From: Epithemia pelagica
Taxonomy: Eukaryota; Bacillariophyta; Bacillariophyceae; Surirellales; Surirellaceae
Length of the DNA: 64,000 nt
Direction of reading: 5' to 3'
NCBI GenBank assembly: GCA_946965045.2
Contig: OX337229.1
Location: 5,208,001-5,272,000, forward strand
The notes below the pieces were generated by a model. That model did not search any database. It was not told the origin of the DNA and saw only the letters and a program-made list of their open reading frames with translations. The translations under genes and the position numbers were made by a program. Numbering within the stretch: position 1 is the stretch's first letter; every line of letters starts with the position of its first letter. This document shows, one piece after another, positions 39,424-51,338 of this stretch.

Positions 39424-42392
39424 CTACTGCATCATGCTTTGGACCAATTGCTGAATGTCAAACACGGGATGCTTGCTTTCGCGGCAGGTGCGAACAAACA
39501 AAAACGCAAATGGGACACGACACACCCATGGAGTACGAACAATTTCAGTCGCCAGTGCCGTGACCGGTTCTTCTCCTTCTTCCACGATGCTCTGCGGAAT
39601 GGCCGACTTCAATTCTAGCGTTTCGGTGTCGTCCTTGTTTGAAGAATCGTCGTCTGAAAGAAAAAAGGTATGTGAGAAACGGCAGAGAAACATACGTCTG
39701 TTATCCACCAAGGCGACCACTTCGTACCTGGTGTTTCTTCTGATGCGCTCGTCGACACCGCAGGAGGAACCGACAAGGGCGGAAGTTTTGGTTCCTCCAT
39801 TGATTCTGGCGACTGGATCGGAGGGGAAACGGGGGACTCGCGAGAGGGACGGGACGTGCTGGCAGTAGTGGTGACTGGAGCAGCTTCCTTGACTGACTGT
39901 TGCTGTGTTGGTTGGATTTGCTGTTGGGGAAGGTGAACGGAATAATAATATCCTCCTGCCGCCGCCGCAACCACCAAGACACCGGCGGCAACCATACGAC
40001 GCAATCGTTTTTGTCGTCGCTTCATTTGCCGACGCTTGAGTCGGTATTTATGGATACGATCCGAAGTGCTGGTTGTATGAGATGCCGAGGTAATGGTTCC
40101 TGGAGCCAAGGATCCATGATCGGGCATGACTTCACTAAAATCCAAAACAGCATTGCTGGAACTACGCGGTGTATCGGAGCCCAAGTTGCCATACTGAGAC
40201 GATGAAGATCCATCCATGGCACCACCAGCCGTGGACGTGGTAGCATCGGGATCAGGCGCATGCCACTGAGTGGTATTGCTGTGCTTCTCGTGGTAGTAGT
40301 CGCGTTGATAATGATCATCGTATAAGACGGTCCATTCTTCATCTGGATTCGCCGTGGGAAAGGGTCGACCCTTTTGAGCGGGCGTGGATGGTTGCGACGT
40401 GGTAACAGTGGCTTTGGAAGGCGTGTAGTCGTTGGCTCCACCCATGGCAGATTTGGCCGCACTCGTTGGTGGTTGCCCTTGAACATTGTAGTAGTTTTGC
40501 AAAATCTGTTGCATTTGTTCAGCCATGGTTTCCGCTTCAAAGGCAGCATGAGTCTGCAGCGACTGCATCGCCACCGAAGGCGAGTCACCCGCCAAGACAG
40601 CAGAGGTATTCACACTGGATGGCTTGAGCAAATTGCTTGTATCGTGTTCACCTGTTATCAATAAGGGATCCCGAGAACTATCCAAAGGATCCGAAAGCAT
40701 GGCCAAAGGTTGCAACTTTGGAGGAGAAGATAAGGGTGGTGGAATCATTCCCTTGCTCTTGTTCCCCTCCTCCAATGCACGTTGTTGCTGTTCGTCGTGA
40801 AGCTTTAATTCTTGACGAACCGCCCTGCGTTCTTCGTCCAAGAACGTGGCAACCGTCAATTCACAATCCAAAAGAATCTGGCGTGTCGTCGCCGAGTCCA
40901 CCGATGTGAGTCCACTAATCAATGAACTCAAGTCATCATCTCCTTCATTGGCATCATCATCATTGTCGTCACGACCAGATGGTTGCTGCTGCATCGACAA
41001 CAACAGGGCAGTGGATGTTCCCATGCCATCGGCATCCTCTGGTTCTTGTTTGGGTGCCGTGACGGCGGCTAGCGGAACACCTTGTGCTGTTCCCGCTTGC
41101 ATCTGATCCATAATGGGAGGCGCCATGACAGAGGTTGGTTTGGACGATTCTTCCAAGATTGCTTGATCGGTGGTAGTAAAAGACATTTCATGTGGTTCCT
41201 TCTTGTTTGCCGCAGCTTTGGGGACTTCTGTATCCTTGGTATCACCTTCTTCTGGAGCCTTTTCTGCCTCTTCTTCTTCTTGGACCACAAGAGAGGAATA
41301 CAAGGCAGCCGTTGCGTCATTTTCTTTTGTGGCAGACGAGACAATGGGTGGTTTGATTTGCCCCGTGAATCCAAACTTTTGCACATATCGTTGATACAAC
41401 AAGAGTGTTTCTCGTTCCTTTTGTTGACATTCGGCCCTCATTTGTTGAATGCGATGGTACATGTCGTCCCGCTGCGCGCGCGTGGTGGGCGAAGCGACCA
41501 AACCGGGTGTCTCGTTGCTGGGATCGCCCGAGGCCAAGGCTTGTGGCTGTGGCGACTGTGGAGGAGTGTCGGTTCGAGAAATGGTGCTCGTACGAAGAAT
41601 GGATGTTGGTTGCAAGGCGGATGATGTTCCATCTGGACCCACTGTGGTTTTGTCTTGGTCATTTGGATCGACCGTGTCCTCCCCTATTTTGGCGGCAGCA
41701 CTGGCAGCCGCTCGTGCTTCCATTTGGGCCACCGCGGCAGCCGCTGCTTTGCGTCGCTTCTCTTCCAAATCACGCAAGGCCGCATCGACTGCTGCCTTTT
41801 CGGCCGCCAATCGCTGCGTGGTTTCGGTAAAATGCCGATTTAACAATTTGGCCAATCCACGTTGTCGCAGGGCTTCCAATTCGGCTTCTTGACGTTCGGG
41901 ACGAAAGGGAGAGCGAGAGGGTGTACCGGGGGCCTTGCTGTTTTTGGCCGCAATGGGAAACAAGACATTGTCATTCTTGTCGGGAGAGGACGCTGCGGCG
42001 GCTGCAAGAAGGGCGGCCGAACTGGGCAAGGACGTTTTGTCAGGGTCGGTGGGAGCAGTCGGGTCCATGGGAAACAAGACTGTATTGGTAGAAGCTCGTG
42101 GAGCAGATGTTGCTGTCTTGGAGGGGGGTGGACTGGAACTTTGGTGACTGCTATTGCTGCGCGTCGGAGTATTGTTGTACGCGGACGAGGCGGCGTCCAG
42201 AGGCACACTGGTAGTACTCGTAGTGGGTGGTGGCGAAGACGGTGTCACGAGAATGGGATGCAAGGGCGGTCGAGTGTGGGTCGTCGATGCGGCCGTCACA
42301 ACGTCAGTGGCTTGATTGGCACCATTTTCAGGGTCCGTGACAGTACCAGATTTCGTCGAGGGAACCGAGGAATCGCTCTTGTTCATGGACAT
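39424..42392 (-). CDS. WW-domain protein with a C-terminal membrane helix
   Basis: Exons 39728-42392 and 39424-39653 are joined by a 74-bp phase-1 intron (donor GTACGA, acceptor TTTCTTTCAG) and give 964 residues. Most of the protein is Pro/Ser/Thr/Ala-rich. A helical region around residues 165-215 has AAEKAAVDAALRDLEEKRRK. A WW-like domain lies at about 682-712: EEWTVLYDDHYQRDYYHEKH then TTQWHAPDP. It has both Trp residues and the aromatic centre that bind Pro-rich ligands. A basic stretch (KRRQMKRRQKRLRR) precedes a membrane helix VAAGVLVVAAAAGGYYY at about 798-817, giving a tail oriented with the WW side cytosolic by the positive-inside rule. The spliced second exon is preferred over reading through the intron because its acceptor is strong and it encodes an acidic then hydrophobic C-terminus. 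Confidence 0.72.
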
Positions 42393-43442
42393 GATGATGA
42401 TGCTCTTGCGATTGTTCGAAATGCTTCAAAGTTGTCGTACTAGTCAAACCCAATTGAAACAACACACGTCGGATCCAAGATACTATGTTCTTGTTTCGTT
42501 TCGTCCCACAAACAATGTGTGATCCAAGCGTTGATTTGGAATTTCAAACACAAAATGAAATCCGCAGCAAAGGTGCGTGCCGACAGTCCAACGGAATCCA
42601 ATTCCTCTTCCCAGAGCTCACAATTCCAGACAATTGGTCGTTTCGTCCTCCCCTTGGTGATGATGTCTGGAATCCAGAAATTAGACCGAATGATACTTGA
42701 GAAGAAACAGGATCCTCTAGAAACTCGTCTTCCAATTCGGTGCTCTTCGACCGCTGTGCTTCGACGACAATTCCACAAACAATTCTTGGGACTGATGAAT
42801 GCTGGTGTTCTACTTTAATTCCTTGTCGCTCTTGTCGTTCACACGAGAAACAAAAAAGATACTTTCTATATCGCTTGGTCGAGGAGCCTCGCAAAAGATT
42901 GTTCCTTCAAGCAAACAAAATGGTGTCGAAGGTGCTGCAGTGAGATATCAAAAGAAATATGAGAGAGACCGAGGAGCAAACTTCCGTCTATCTATGGAGC
43001 GCCGTCATGGCCGTTGTGTGTCGGTTGGAGGACCAAGAACAAATTAGTTAAGATGCTTCAACGTCCTGTAACGGTGATGTCAACGTGACAGGTATGATGT
43101 GGCACGATTTTTGTCCAAGGACATTCTCCTCACACGCACGCCTCTCCCTAATTCTGATGCCACCCGGCCGAGCTGGCATGCCCAGCTGCCCCCATTGATT
43201 CCTCCCTATCACCAATCACCATCGCCGGCTTTGCGTACGATCTCAATACCCAGATTTCGCTATTGTACGTTTGAGATTGTTTTCGCTTCCCCCCGCGACA
43301 GAGGACCAATGAGCACCGATGATCGATGATTCTTGTACTCCTATTAAAATGGTAAAATCTTCTTTCAGTTTTTAACACTGGGACCACTACCAGGCAAGCA
43401 TGCAAACCATACGTACTGTGTGGCACAAAAAGAAGTGCCACC
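42393..43442. other. Intergenic, no supported gene
   Basis: 1.05 kb. Short overlapping frames on both strands have no protein character. Promoters of the WW-domain gene (left) and the kinase-like gene (right) must lie here. Confidence 0.4.
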
Positions 43443-44981
43443 ATGGTCATGGTGACGTTTTGGGAACGGATTAACATTGCACTTCCAAACTTGCCCTACA
43501 TGAGGGAAGATTTGAGAAAGCAAGCTGATGATTCCACAAAATGGGCAAGCCATTCACACTGCCCTCTGACTGTATCGAAGTGGGATGACTTCGATGCTTG
43601 CATTGAGGCAGCAGCCCTTCACCCGACAAGCACCGTCGCCGTTGACACCAACCTAGCACAGGAGATCTCGTCCCTGAGACTGAAGAAAGTGGAAGAAGAG
43701 GATCATGTGACACTCAACCTAGAGAGGATTCTAGAGCCACTGGCGGATCTAACATCCTTTGAGTTCTCGACAACGAACAAATCCACAAAATGTAATCCCG
43801 ACCTTATTGCGAGGCGCAGTCGTGGTCCTGTCCAGGGATCAGCATATGCGGCAAAGGAAGAACCAGCTCTGAAAAACCGCGAGCAGCAAAGGAAGGATCT
43901 CGTACAGGAATTAAGTGAACAGGTGCTGTTCACTCTCGAAACCAAACCTGCATGGAAGTTTCAGTTTCTGTTAGGAGATGACAGCACCGATATTCTAATT
44001 GACGAGTGGGAAGTTCCTGCGGGTTATAGCCCTGAAGATCTTTACAATAAAAGAGATCTTCCGGAAAACTGGTCCCATAGAAAGCAGAAAGTATTTCATC
44101 TCATCCGCCAGGTCTACGGCCAAATGATATCATCGGAACGCAAGTATGGAATCATGCACCTTTACGATGTTTGGTGGTTTTGCTGTTGCACGGAACAGGG
44201 CGAGCTAAGCATTTCTCGACCCCTTAGAAAAGAGTCAACATCGCCATCGGTCTTGCAGGCGATCGTAACTCTGGCTGGTTTCGACGACTTTGTGTTGCAA
44301 ACCGTTTCGATTCATCCTCAGTCGGCTCGAAAAGCAGACATGAAAGTAGCAGCTCAAAAACGAAAGGATTGCGTCGCTAAGAAGAGAGCTGGTCAATCCA
44401 AGAATGCGGAATATGGAGCGGGGCATCAGTCGAATCTTGCCTCAAGCATCATGATGTGGAATTGTACTCTTGTCGACGCGACGGACACGGTTCATCTCTT
44501 GACATTACAGCAGAATCCTGCCGTACCGGTGCTGGTAAAAATGCAGCGAAAGGAAAAGGAGCAGCACGTCGCTGACGAAATGAAACATGAAGCCTCGATC
44601 TATCGGGCTATGGGCGAGATGAATGACTTGCAGGATATCATCCCTGACTTTCATGGATACAGTACTCATCTTGGTGTTTCATTGCTATGCATTGGGTTGG
44701 AGGGAAGCAACTTTGACGACATTGGGCTTGAGAACATATCGCAAGAACTAAAACAGTCTGCAGCTGACAGCATGAAAAAACTTAGTGCGGCCGGGGTTTT
44801 GCACAATGATGTTGCTCTACGTAACATTGTTCAGAGCAGGGTCGACCCACGGCGAGCAAAGATTATCGATTTTGGTCGCGCGACGTTTTCAAACGACGAC
44901 CGCGAGTTACGACAACAAGTGCATTCCCTTGAGCGCCTCTTGGGACTTGGGATTGCGTGCGTGAGGGGGCAAACAGTATAG
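43443..44981 (+). CDS. Crinkler-type protein with a kinase-like C-terminal domain
   Basis: 512 residues from ATG 43443. Residues about 170-300 include RQVYGQMISSERKYGIMHLY and DVWWFCC, resembling the restriction-endonuclease-like segment found before kinase domains in Crinkler (CRN) effector-type and transposon-associated proteins. The C-terminal part shows a minimal protein-kinase fold: VLVKMQ (Lys), ADEMKHEASIY (Glu), VLHNDVALRNIV (catalytic loop) and AKIIDFGRA (DFG). Like other CRN kinases it ends about 30 residues after DFG. These residues are those needed for catalysis, so it may be active. The last few codons overlap an antisense Copia fragment, so the original C-terminus could have been changed. 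Naming it Crinkler is by motif resemblance only; no LFLAK-type header was seen. A host or mobile-element conflict role is inference. Confidence 0.55.
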   Translation: MVMVTFWERINIALPNLPYMREDLRKQADDSTKWASHSHCPLTVSKWDDFDACIEAAALHPTSTVAVDTNLAQEISSLRLKKVEEEDHVTLNLERILEPLADLTSFEFSTTNKSTKCNPDLIARRSRGPVQGSAYAAKEEPALKNREQQRKDLVQELSEQVLFTLETKPAWKFQFLLGDDSTDILIDEWEVPAGYSPEDLYNKRDLPENWSHRKQKVFHLIRQVYGQMISSERKYGIMHLYDVWWFCCCTEQGELSISRPLRKESTSPSVLQAIVTLAGFDDFVLQTVSIHPQSARKADMKVAAQKRKDCVAKKRAGQSKNAEYGAGHQSNLASSIMMWNCTLVDATDTVHLLTLQQNPAVPVLVKMQRKEKEQHVADEMKHEASIYRAMGEMNDLQDIIPDFHGYSTHLGVSLLCIGLEGSNFDDIGLENISQELKQSAADSMKKLSAAGVLHNDVALRNIVQSRVDPRRAKIIDFGRATFSNDDRELRQQVHSLERLLGLGIACVRGQTV

Positions 44982-45341
44982 AATCATTTTATTTACAGCT
45001 TTGTCCATGGTGGTTCGTGTGGCTACATTTTGCTCGGCTGCAAGAGAATTGATGGCCATGAGGAGCGTATCGTCGACAGCTCGTGCATAAAATAGGAGAG
45101 TGCCAAGAATCTCTTGAATACGATGGCATGCGGTTGCTTCAAGGGGATTAGAGGCATCTGGGAGAGGGGTAAGCTGAACTTTGGCGCCATAGACAAGAGG
45201 GGTCCATGGATGAGGTGAGTCTTGAGGTTTCAGGGGAAGTGGATGCTCAAAGCGTTGCAAAGCGAGCCGTTCCGTAAGCCAATCATCAATCACGACCACA
45301 AGATCAATGAAGCGAGAAAGATACACTCGACCTCGACACAA
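44960..45341 (-). mobile_element. Copia-type retrotransposon pol fragment (truncated)
   Basis: On the minus strand about 125 residues match the segment between reverse transcriptase and RNase H of Copia-type elements: VYGAKVQLTP, then ACHRIQEILGTLLFYARAVD, LLMAINSLAAEQ and DKAVNKMILYC. The frame has no start codon and breaks off on both sides. No LTR was recognised. Its left end meets the last codons of the kinase-like gene in antisense. Confidence 0.75.
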
Positions 45342-46451
45342 TCGACAATCGAACCCGTTCGCGCAGGGAACAGATGACCCTCCCTCTCATTCAATCTCAA
45401 ACCATTGGAGTCTCGGTTCTACCGTAGGTAGTTCCAGAAACGAACCAGCATGGGAACAGAATCCACAAGAACAGCGCAGATCGAGCGACGATGACTTGTC
45501 AATCTATCGACAAACACAGGCGTGTTGAATGCTCGCTATGTGCGTTGGTCGACAGCCTCCCATTGAGTGTACCTCTCACCGCCGTCCTTCCAACTCGAAA
45601 TGGGACAAACCAAGAGGTTCCGTGATTCCTGGTTCTATCAGTGCTCTGCGGTCAAGCAACTCGGAGGTTATTATGAGACGATGCTTATTCCTGCGTCTTC
45701 GTATCATCAACACTACAGGATGTTTCCCCATTGCTGTACAACAATAAACCTTGTGCGAAATATTACTACCTCGAGATCAATACCTCGACAGTCACCAACT
45801 GGTACATTTGTTTTGTGACGGCAAGAGTCCGCACATGCAATCAGAACCAAAAGAAAACGGGAGCCAGAGAGGGTCACCCCCGTTAACGGTGTATTATAAT
45901 GGAGCGAGGAAGCCATCCAAGATCCAAGTGGGGGCAAGAAAGCAAAAAGGGGAAAATCACAAGCTTCATGTCGAGTCTTCTTCCTACTAAAGAACGTGTC
46001 CCGCAGGAAACATGACCATCCCGACAGTCAGTCAGTGAGTTTGCCCACATACCTCTTCCAACAAGTGAGGGGAGGTCATTTCTTGATTGGCCAACCTTCC
46101 AAAAAGAATAGAGCACGACAACGCAACTAGGTAGTATAGTTTGGCGTGTGGGCCTCCTGGTCCATTCTCGACGGCGAAGTCTTGAGATGGAGCATCCCGC
46201 AAGGTTCCGTGCTTCATTGAAGTTTCAATCGCGTTCGCAGAAAAATCCTGGGTCGCGCAGCAAGTCTTCTATATTGGTTATTGGTGTACAAGGAAGGTAC
46301 ACTGTTGTTCTGACAGAAAAATATGGCACCCAATCAAATCCCAAGATGGCGATCGCGAGACCTGCATCTTCTCATTCGCGAAAGTGAAAGGGAGTCATGG
46401 TCCACAACTCGAATGATCTTCGGATCATCATAAAAAGTCAAACAACAAATC
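45342..46451. other. Intergenic, nothing recognised
   Basis: 1.1 kb following the Copia fragment. No frame with protein character was seen; decayed retroelement sequence is possible but not demonstrable by eye. The VWA gene promoter lies at its right end. Confidence 0.35.
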
Positions 46452-48622
46452 ATGATCAATTGCTGGGAAGCCATTATCCAACCGCACAACCATCCGGCGT
46501 TTCAGACCTCCGTGTCCTGTTTATGGGATGGAGGCAAAGAAGTTCTCGTTCGTATCGAAACGAGCGATGACCTCACATCAGAACATGTCCCCAGTGCGTT
46601 TGTCCTTGTCTTGGATGAAAGTGGATCTATGGGGAGTGCTGCCGTTCATCATGATGACAGCGATGGCGCGTCTGGACTTTCACAGGTAGGTGCCACCATT
46701 TTTACTTTCCATTCTTTCTTTCAACTTCACTAACAGCATTTTGCGTCTCTTTTGGCATGTCTTATCTCACATAGCTTGACGTGGTCAAACATGCCTCCCG
46801 CACGATCGTTGGAATGCTCTCCGAAAGTGATTCCTTGGCCATTGTCGCTTTCTCCGAGAAGGCACGTGTTCTTCTTCCGCTTACGAAAATGACGGAAAGA
46901 AACAAAACTATTGCAAACGAAAAGATTGAATGTTTGGAGCCACGTTACTCCACCAATCTCTATGATGGTCTTCATACAGCATTGGAGTTGATCCGAGGTC
47001 AGCAGGACTCATCTGCGTTGTCCAATGCGAACGTGATGTTGCTCACGGATGGTCTGCCAAACGTCAGCCCTCCCCGCGGAGAGCTTGAAACACTTCAACG
47101 TTACTTGGATACCTACCCAGAGCAGCGTGCAGTCAAGATCTCCACGTTTGGATTCGGGTATTCTTTGAAGAGCCGTCTCCTATCAGATATCGCACGTGAG
47201 GGAGGTTCCATGTACGCCTTCATCCCTGACAGTTCATTCGTCGGAACCATCTTTATAAACTCTGTTTCCAACCTGTTGTCTGTGGCAGCCACGAGAGGAG
47301 CAACTTTGAGGGTTGCGGCGAACGACGGTTTGCAGATTTTGGACTGCGCCAGTGGCCAAAAATTCACAAAAACATCTTGGGGGATGAATGTTCATATTCC
47401 GTCAATCCTCTACGGACAATCAATTGATGTTCTTTTGCGGTTCGCATCGCCGCCTCGAGAAGGATCCAATCCGATTACTGCCACTGTGCAAATGAGCAAT
47501 CTTGGACAGACCCTGGAAGCCCAAACAACAACGATCAGCAGCACTGATCCAAGAAGTATCATCCTAAAGACAGCTGCCGTACGAAGCTCCATCATTGAGT
47601 TTATCAACACCACCGAAAAAGATGCGGTACCTGAATCTAGACGCAACCTATCCCCTTGCCAGGATCTCTTGAGAGAAGTAAAGTCACGCGTCAACAGTCT
47701 TTGTAGGGGAGTTTCGTCCAGCAGTACTCCCGAAATGATTGACATGCAGAAAGACCTCGATGGCCAGATTACAGAAGCATACAGCACTTCTGCATACTAT
47801 CACAAATGGGGAGCGCATTATGTTTTGTCCCTTGCAGGAGCCCATTCTCTGCAGCAATGCATCAACTTCAAGGATCCTGGGATCCAGCATTACGCCACGG
47901 GGAAATTCAAGATCACTCGTGACGCTGCTGAGAGTATTTTCTTGAAACTGAGGCCACCGCGGCCATCACGACGAGCCAGAGCCCCAGTCCAGTCCATGAG
48001 TGCTTATTACAGCTCGAGTGCTCCCTGCTTTGCGGCAGGAAATGTGGAACTGATCAGCGGTCAAGTTGTCTCCATCACGCAAGTCCGCCCAGGACACACA
48101 GTCAAGACTAGCAGTGGCTTCGCCAAAGTGCGATGCATTGTCGAAACTCCCTGTCAGAATGGTATCGAGAATCTCGTGGACTTGGGTGACGGCGTTTTGG
48201 TTACACCCTGGCATCCTGTGTGTCTAGCAAAGAAGGATGAACAGTGGGCCTTTCCTTGTTCCTTGGCCGAGCCACGTCCTCGGCCCTGCCAGAGTGTTTA
48301 CTCCTTTGTTCTTGATGACAATGCCGTTTCGATGCGTATTGGCCCATATGATGGAATTGCACTAGGCCATGGCGTGAAAGGAGACTGTGTATTGGAACAT
48401 GACTATCTCGGTACAGAGCGTGTTATTTCCGATCTTTCACGTATGAATGGTTGGTCTGAGGGCCACGTAAGACTGGCGACTAACCCTGCCATTCGTGATG
48501 AAAGTACTGGACGAATTGTCGGATTCCGGCCCGCGCCGCAAGAAATCGTTGCAAATAAGTCATCCCCGCATACGTTTCCGCAATCGGTGTCACCGACAAG
48601 GTTCATGACTTCCTTCGTTTGA
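46452..48622 (+). CDS. VWA domain protein with Vwaint and Vint (Hint-fold) domains
   Basis: Exons 46452-46685 and 46775-48622 with an 89-bp phase-0 intron give 693 residues. The VWA domain (about 20-250) has a MIDAS motif DESGS at 55-59, with LLTDG (about 168-172) matching the later Asp position. A middle Vwaint-like region follows. Then a Vint domain starts near Cys496 in PCFAAGNVELISG and has a TPWH motif at 555-558, the TxxH of Hint folds. Hint domains self-cleave peptide bonds through the leading Cys and that His in inteins and Hedgehog proteins. The VWA-Vwaint-Vint order is a known eukaryotic architecture. No signal peptide is visible, so the protein is probably intracellular. Whether it cleaves itself here cannot be judged from sequence alone, but both key residues are present. 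Confidence 0.82.
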
Positions 48623-49082
48623 TATGACCTGGTTGGACAGCCGTAGATGAAACCAATTGGACCAGTGCCCCCACTTTCCACTCCGCGGCTTGTTACAAAG
48701 TGCATATTTTGCTAGAACAATATGGGACTGTGCTGGTTGGATCAGCATTGCGACAATTGCTCAATCATTACTCCTCGACTCGGGGCAATTTCTGGACTAT
48801 GTTGTGTACAGAATGTCTATCTCTAGAAAAATGAACAATGAATCCAAACAAAATATCTAAATATTAATCTTAAAACGTATGTCTCTACTGTTTTTGTCCC
48901 ATCCAGTCCGGATTTCTAGCCCTATCGTCGCTCCTCTCCTTGTCATCGTCAGCACGTGTCAGAAAAAATGGCTTCGCTTCTTCAGCGGTACCAACCATTT
49001 TACACAAAATAATAGACAATCGACTTCTTCCTTCAGTTTCAGGAACGAAGCTCTCTTCGTTCACTTGAAGCCCCTGGAGACT
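48623..49082. other. Convergent spacer, nothing recognised
   Basis: 460 bp between the stop codons of the VWA-Vint gene and the acidic/basic nuclear-type gene. No gene or repeat was seen. Confidence 0.4.
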
Positions 49083-50521
49083 CTACTTGTTAACCACTCG
49101 CGTGCTACGTCGATTTGCAGCTGTCGCCTTTTGGTTAGCACCGCCTTTTGCTTTCACCGTATTACGAGCTCCTCCCACGGATGCTTTCGCTGCAACCTTG
49201 CGGCGTCCCACTGCTGCAACCTTTTTCCCTCCTCCTCCTACTCCCGTCTTGTTGCCTGATTTAGTCCCACTATTGTTCGGTTTCCTCAACTGTCCCAACT
49301 TACCTCCTTTTCTCGTAGTCTTGAGCCGGTTATTCTTGGACGAAGCTGTCGTCTTGTTTCCCGCTGTGTCTTCTTTCTCGTCTGTTCCTTCTTCCTCCTG
49401 GACCATCTCCCCTTCTTCCTCTTCCTCCATTCCTTCTTCTCCTTCCTCTTCTTCTTTTCCCTCATCGTCCTCACCTCCGTCATCTTCCAATTGTCCGTCC
49501 TCTTCTTCTTCTCCCCCGTCCACTTCTTCTTGTGCGTCTTGTACCTCACCTTCCTCTGCATCTACTTCGTCTTCGTTGGGTTCTTCATGTATCACATCAT
49601 CCTTCGGAATTCCTAAGGCAACAGGATCATGGTTGTTACCGGATGTTACTCCATCTGACATTCCAAGCATATCAGGCTCTCCTTGTGTGTCTTGAGCAGA
49701 AGCACTATCCAGTTCGACGTCCTCAGTATCCACCGTAGTTGTAGAGGTTATGGCCGCGTCCGCTTTGGTTCCATAACATTCTTGAACGACTTCTTGAACC
49801 ATTTTCTTCCAAAAGTTTGGTCCAACCCTGAAGTTGGGTTTGGTTCCACTCATGGAGAGAACGTGCGTCACACATTGCTCTTGTTCATCACTGGTAGTTT
49901 TACTGGAATTCTCCGCCCCGTTTTCAGCTCCAGATGTTGTGGTTTTATTCGTAAACGCTTCGACTTGCTGACGAATCCACGACCGCAACGCCTGTTCCGC
50001 CGCTTCCATGTACGCTTTGAGCTGTGTGCGGTGCAACAATTCCAATTCCTCCCTCTGTTTCCGATGTCGTCAAAAATCACAAAATAGGAAAAAGGATGTC
50101 GGGAAACAAAGAAACAGTGATTTGACAAACGTGAGTTATCAATGTTCAGCAACCAATCGTAAACACGGAATGATAATAACTGTCCCCAACAAGAAGCGGG
50201 GACTCATTCATTCGTCCACATACAACGAGGAATTTGGATCTGACTCACCAGAATGGATAAACGATCACTGGTCCCATCGCTTTCAATGACATGATCAGCT
50301 GCCTTTTTGGATGACATGAGATCTTCAAAGGTTATGTCTTGTTGCAATCCATGCTTTTTCAACAACGGCTCCAAATACGCGTTCAAGATCGATAGACGTA
50401 ACTTTGAGTCTATGTTCCCAACACCAGAATCTGCACTGGAACTCATTTCTGTCCCAGTCACCGACATGGTCGTGGCCGTAGATGTTGAAGCAAGAGGCGC
50501 TGAAGCAACTGCCGCCGTCAT
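49083..50521 (-). CDS. Acidic then basic nuclear-type protein, unknown function
   Basis: Exons 50249-50521 and 49083-50054, joined by a 194-bp phase-0 intron (donor GTGAGT, acceptor AAACAG), give 414 residues. The ordered part is N-terminal: LRLSILNAYLEPLLKKHGLQ with FEDLMSSKKAADHVI, and after the splice LELLHRTQLKAYMEAAEQAL then WIRQQV. Together these suggest a small helical domain interrupted by the intron. A long Asp/Glu block follows (about residues 245-320), then a Lys/Arg/Gly-rich tail ending RRSTRVVNK that could bind nucleic acid. The acidic-to-basic layout is common in chromatin or nucleolar proteins. No family was recognised. The ATG at 50519-50521 is the first ATG; an upstream TTG was ignored. 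Confidence 0.62.
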
Positions 50522-51338
50522 TACGAACGTCAATGGCAACAACGGCTAGAACGGGAGAAGAATGGAGACCGTCAAGATATACTCCCTATAGGTAGACTCG
50601 AGGCACTATTTTTCTTGAACCAATAATTTCATTCGTTATCGCGCTAGGGCGTTCAAAGGAGGTATAACAAGCCACACACAAAATTCTGTTTGAAGAGACC
50701 GAGTACGGATAACCTTATGAAGCAGAACCTTTGTACGGCACTCTACCTGCAGCTCCGTCAAGATAGCTCGGGAGACGAGCTGCATCTTTCGCGCATGTGT
50801 TAGGAGTATCATCAACTCGGAATAATCTTTACCGACCGGTCATGTTTTGTACCTTATTGTTCCTGGTGCTTTCAAGCTAAATCTGAAAGCTAAGTGAAGT
50901 TTTTCTTTGGTTATAATTAGATAAAACACTGGAGGCTGCAGTGTCGGCCCTTTTCATGTCATCCATACTTGAAAAATGTTTGTTACTTCATAATTCGCAC
51001 GCAATGGCCCCATGCCTTTTGCAGCGCCGCCGGTCAAGTCATAACCAAGCATGGAAAACAAGGTTTCAAAATATTGGAGTAGGCGAAATCGTCGGAACTG
51101 AGACAAACTGTTGGAAAAATGTGTGAACCATATAAAGGCCATGTATGTACGCTTGACCGTTGCTGATGCTTTTGCCACTCTTGCATTCAAAGAAGACAAA
51201 ATGCATGGAGAGTTCCTGTCCTTCTTCGTGCCAAGGTCCAGGACGACTTGACACGGACGGAAATCATGGTTGTTCTGGTGGTGAGGTAACTGCAGCTTCT
51301 GGTTCTGGTGCGTGCTTGGCTCGTTCCCGCTTTTGTTT
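50522..51338. other. Intergenic, nothing recognised
   Basis: 817 bp upstream of the acidic/basic gene and downstream of the histidine kinase, both on the minus strand. Only short unconvincing frames were seen. Confidence 0.4.
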
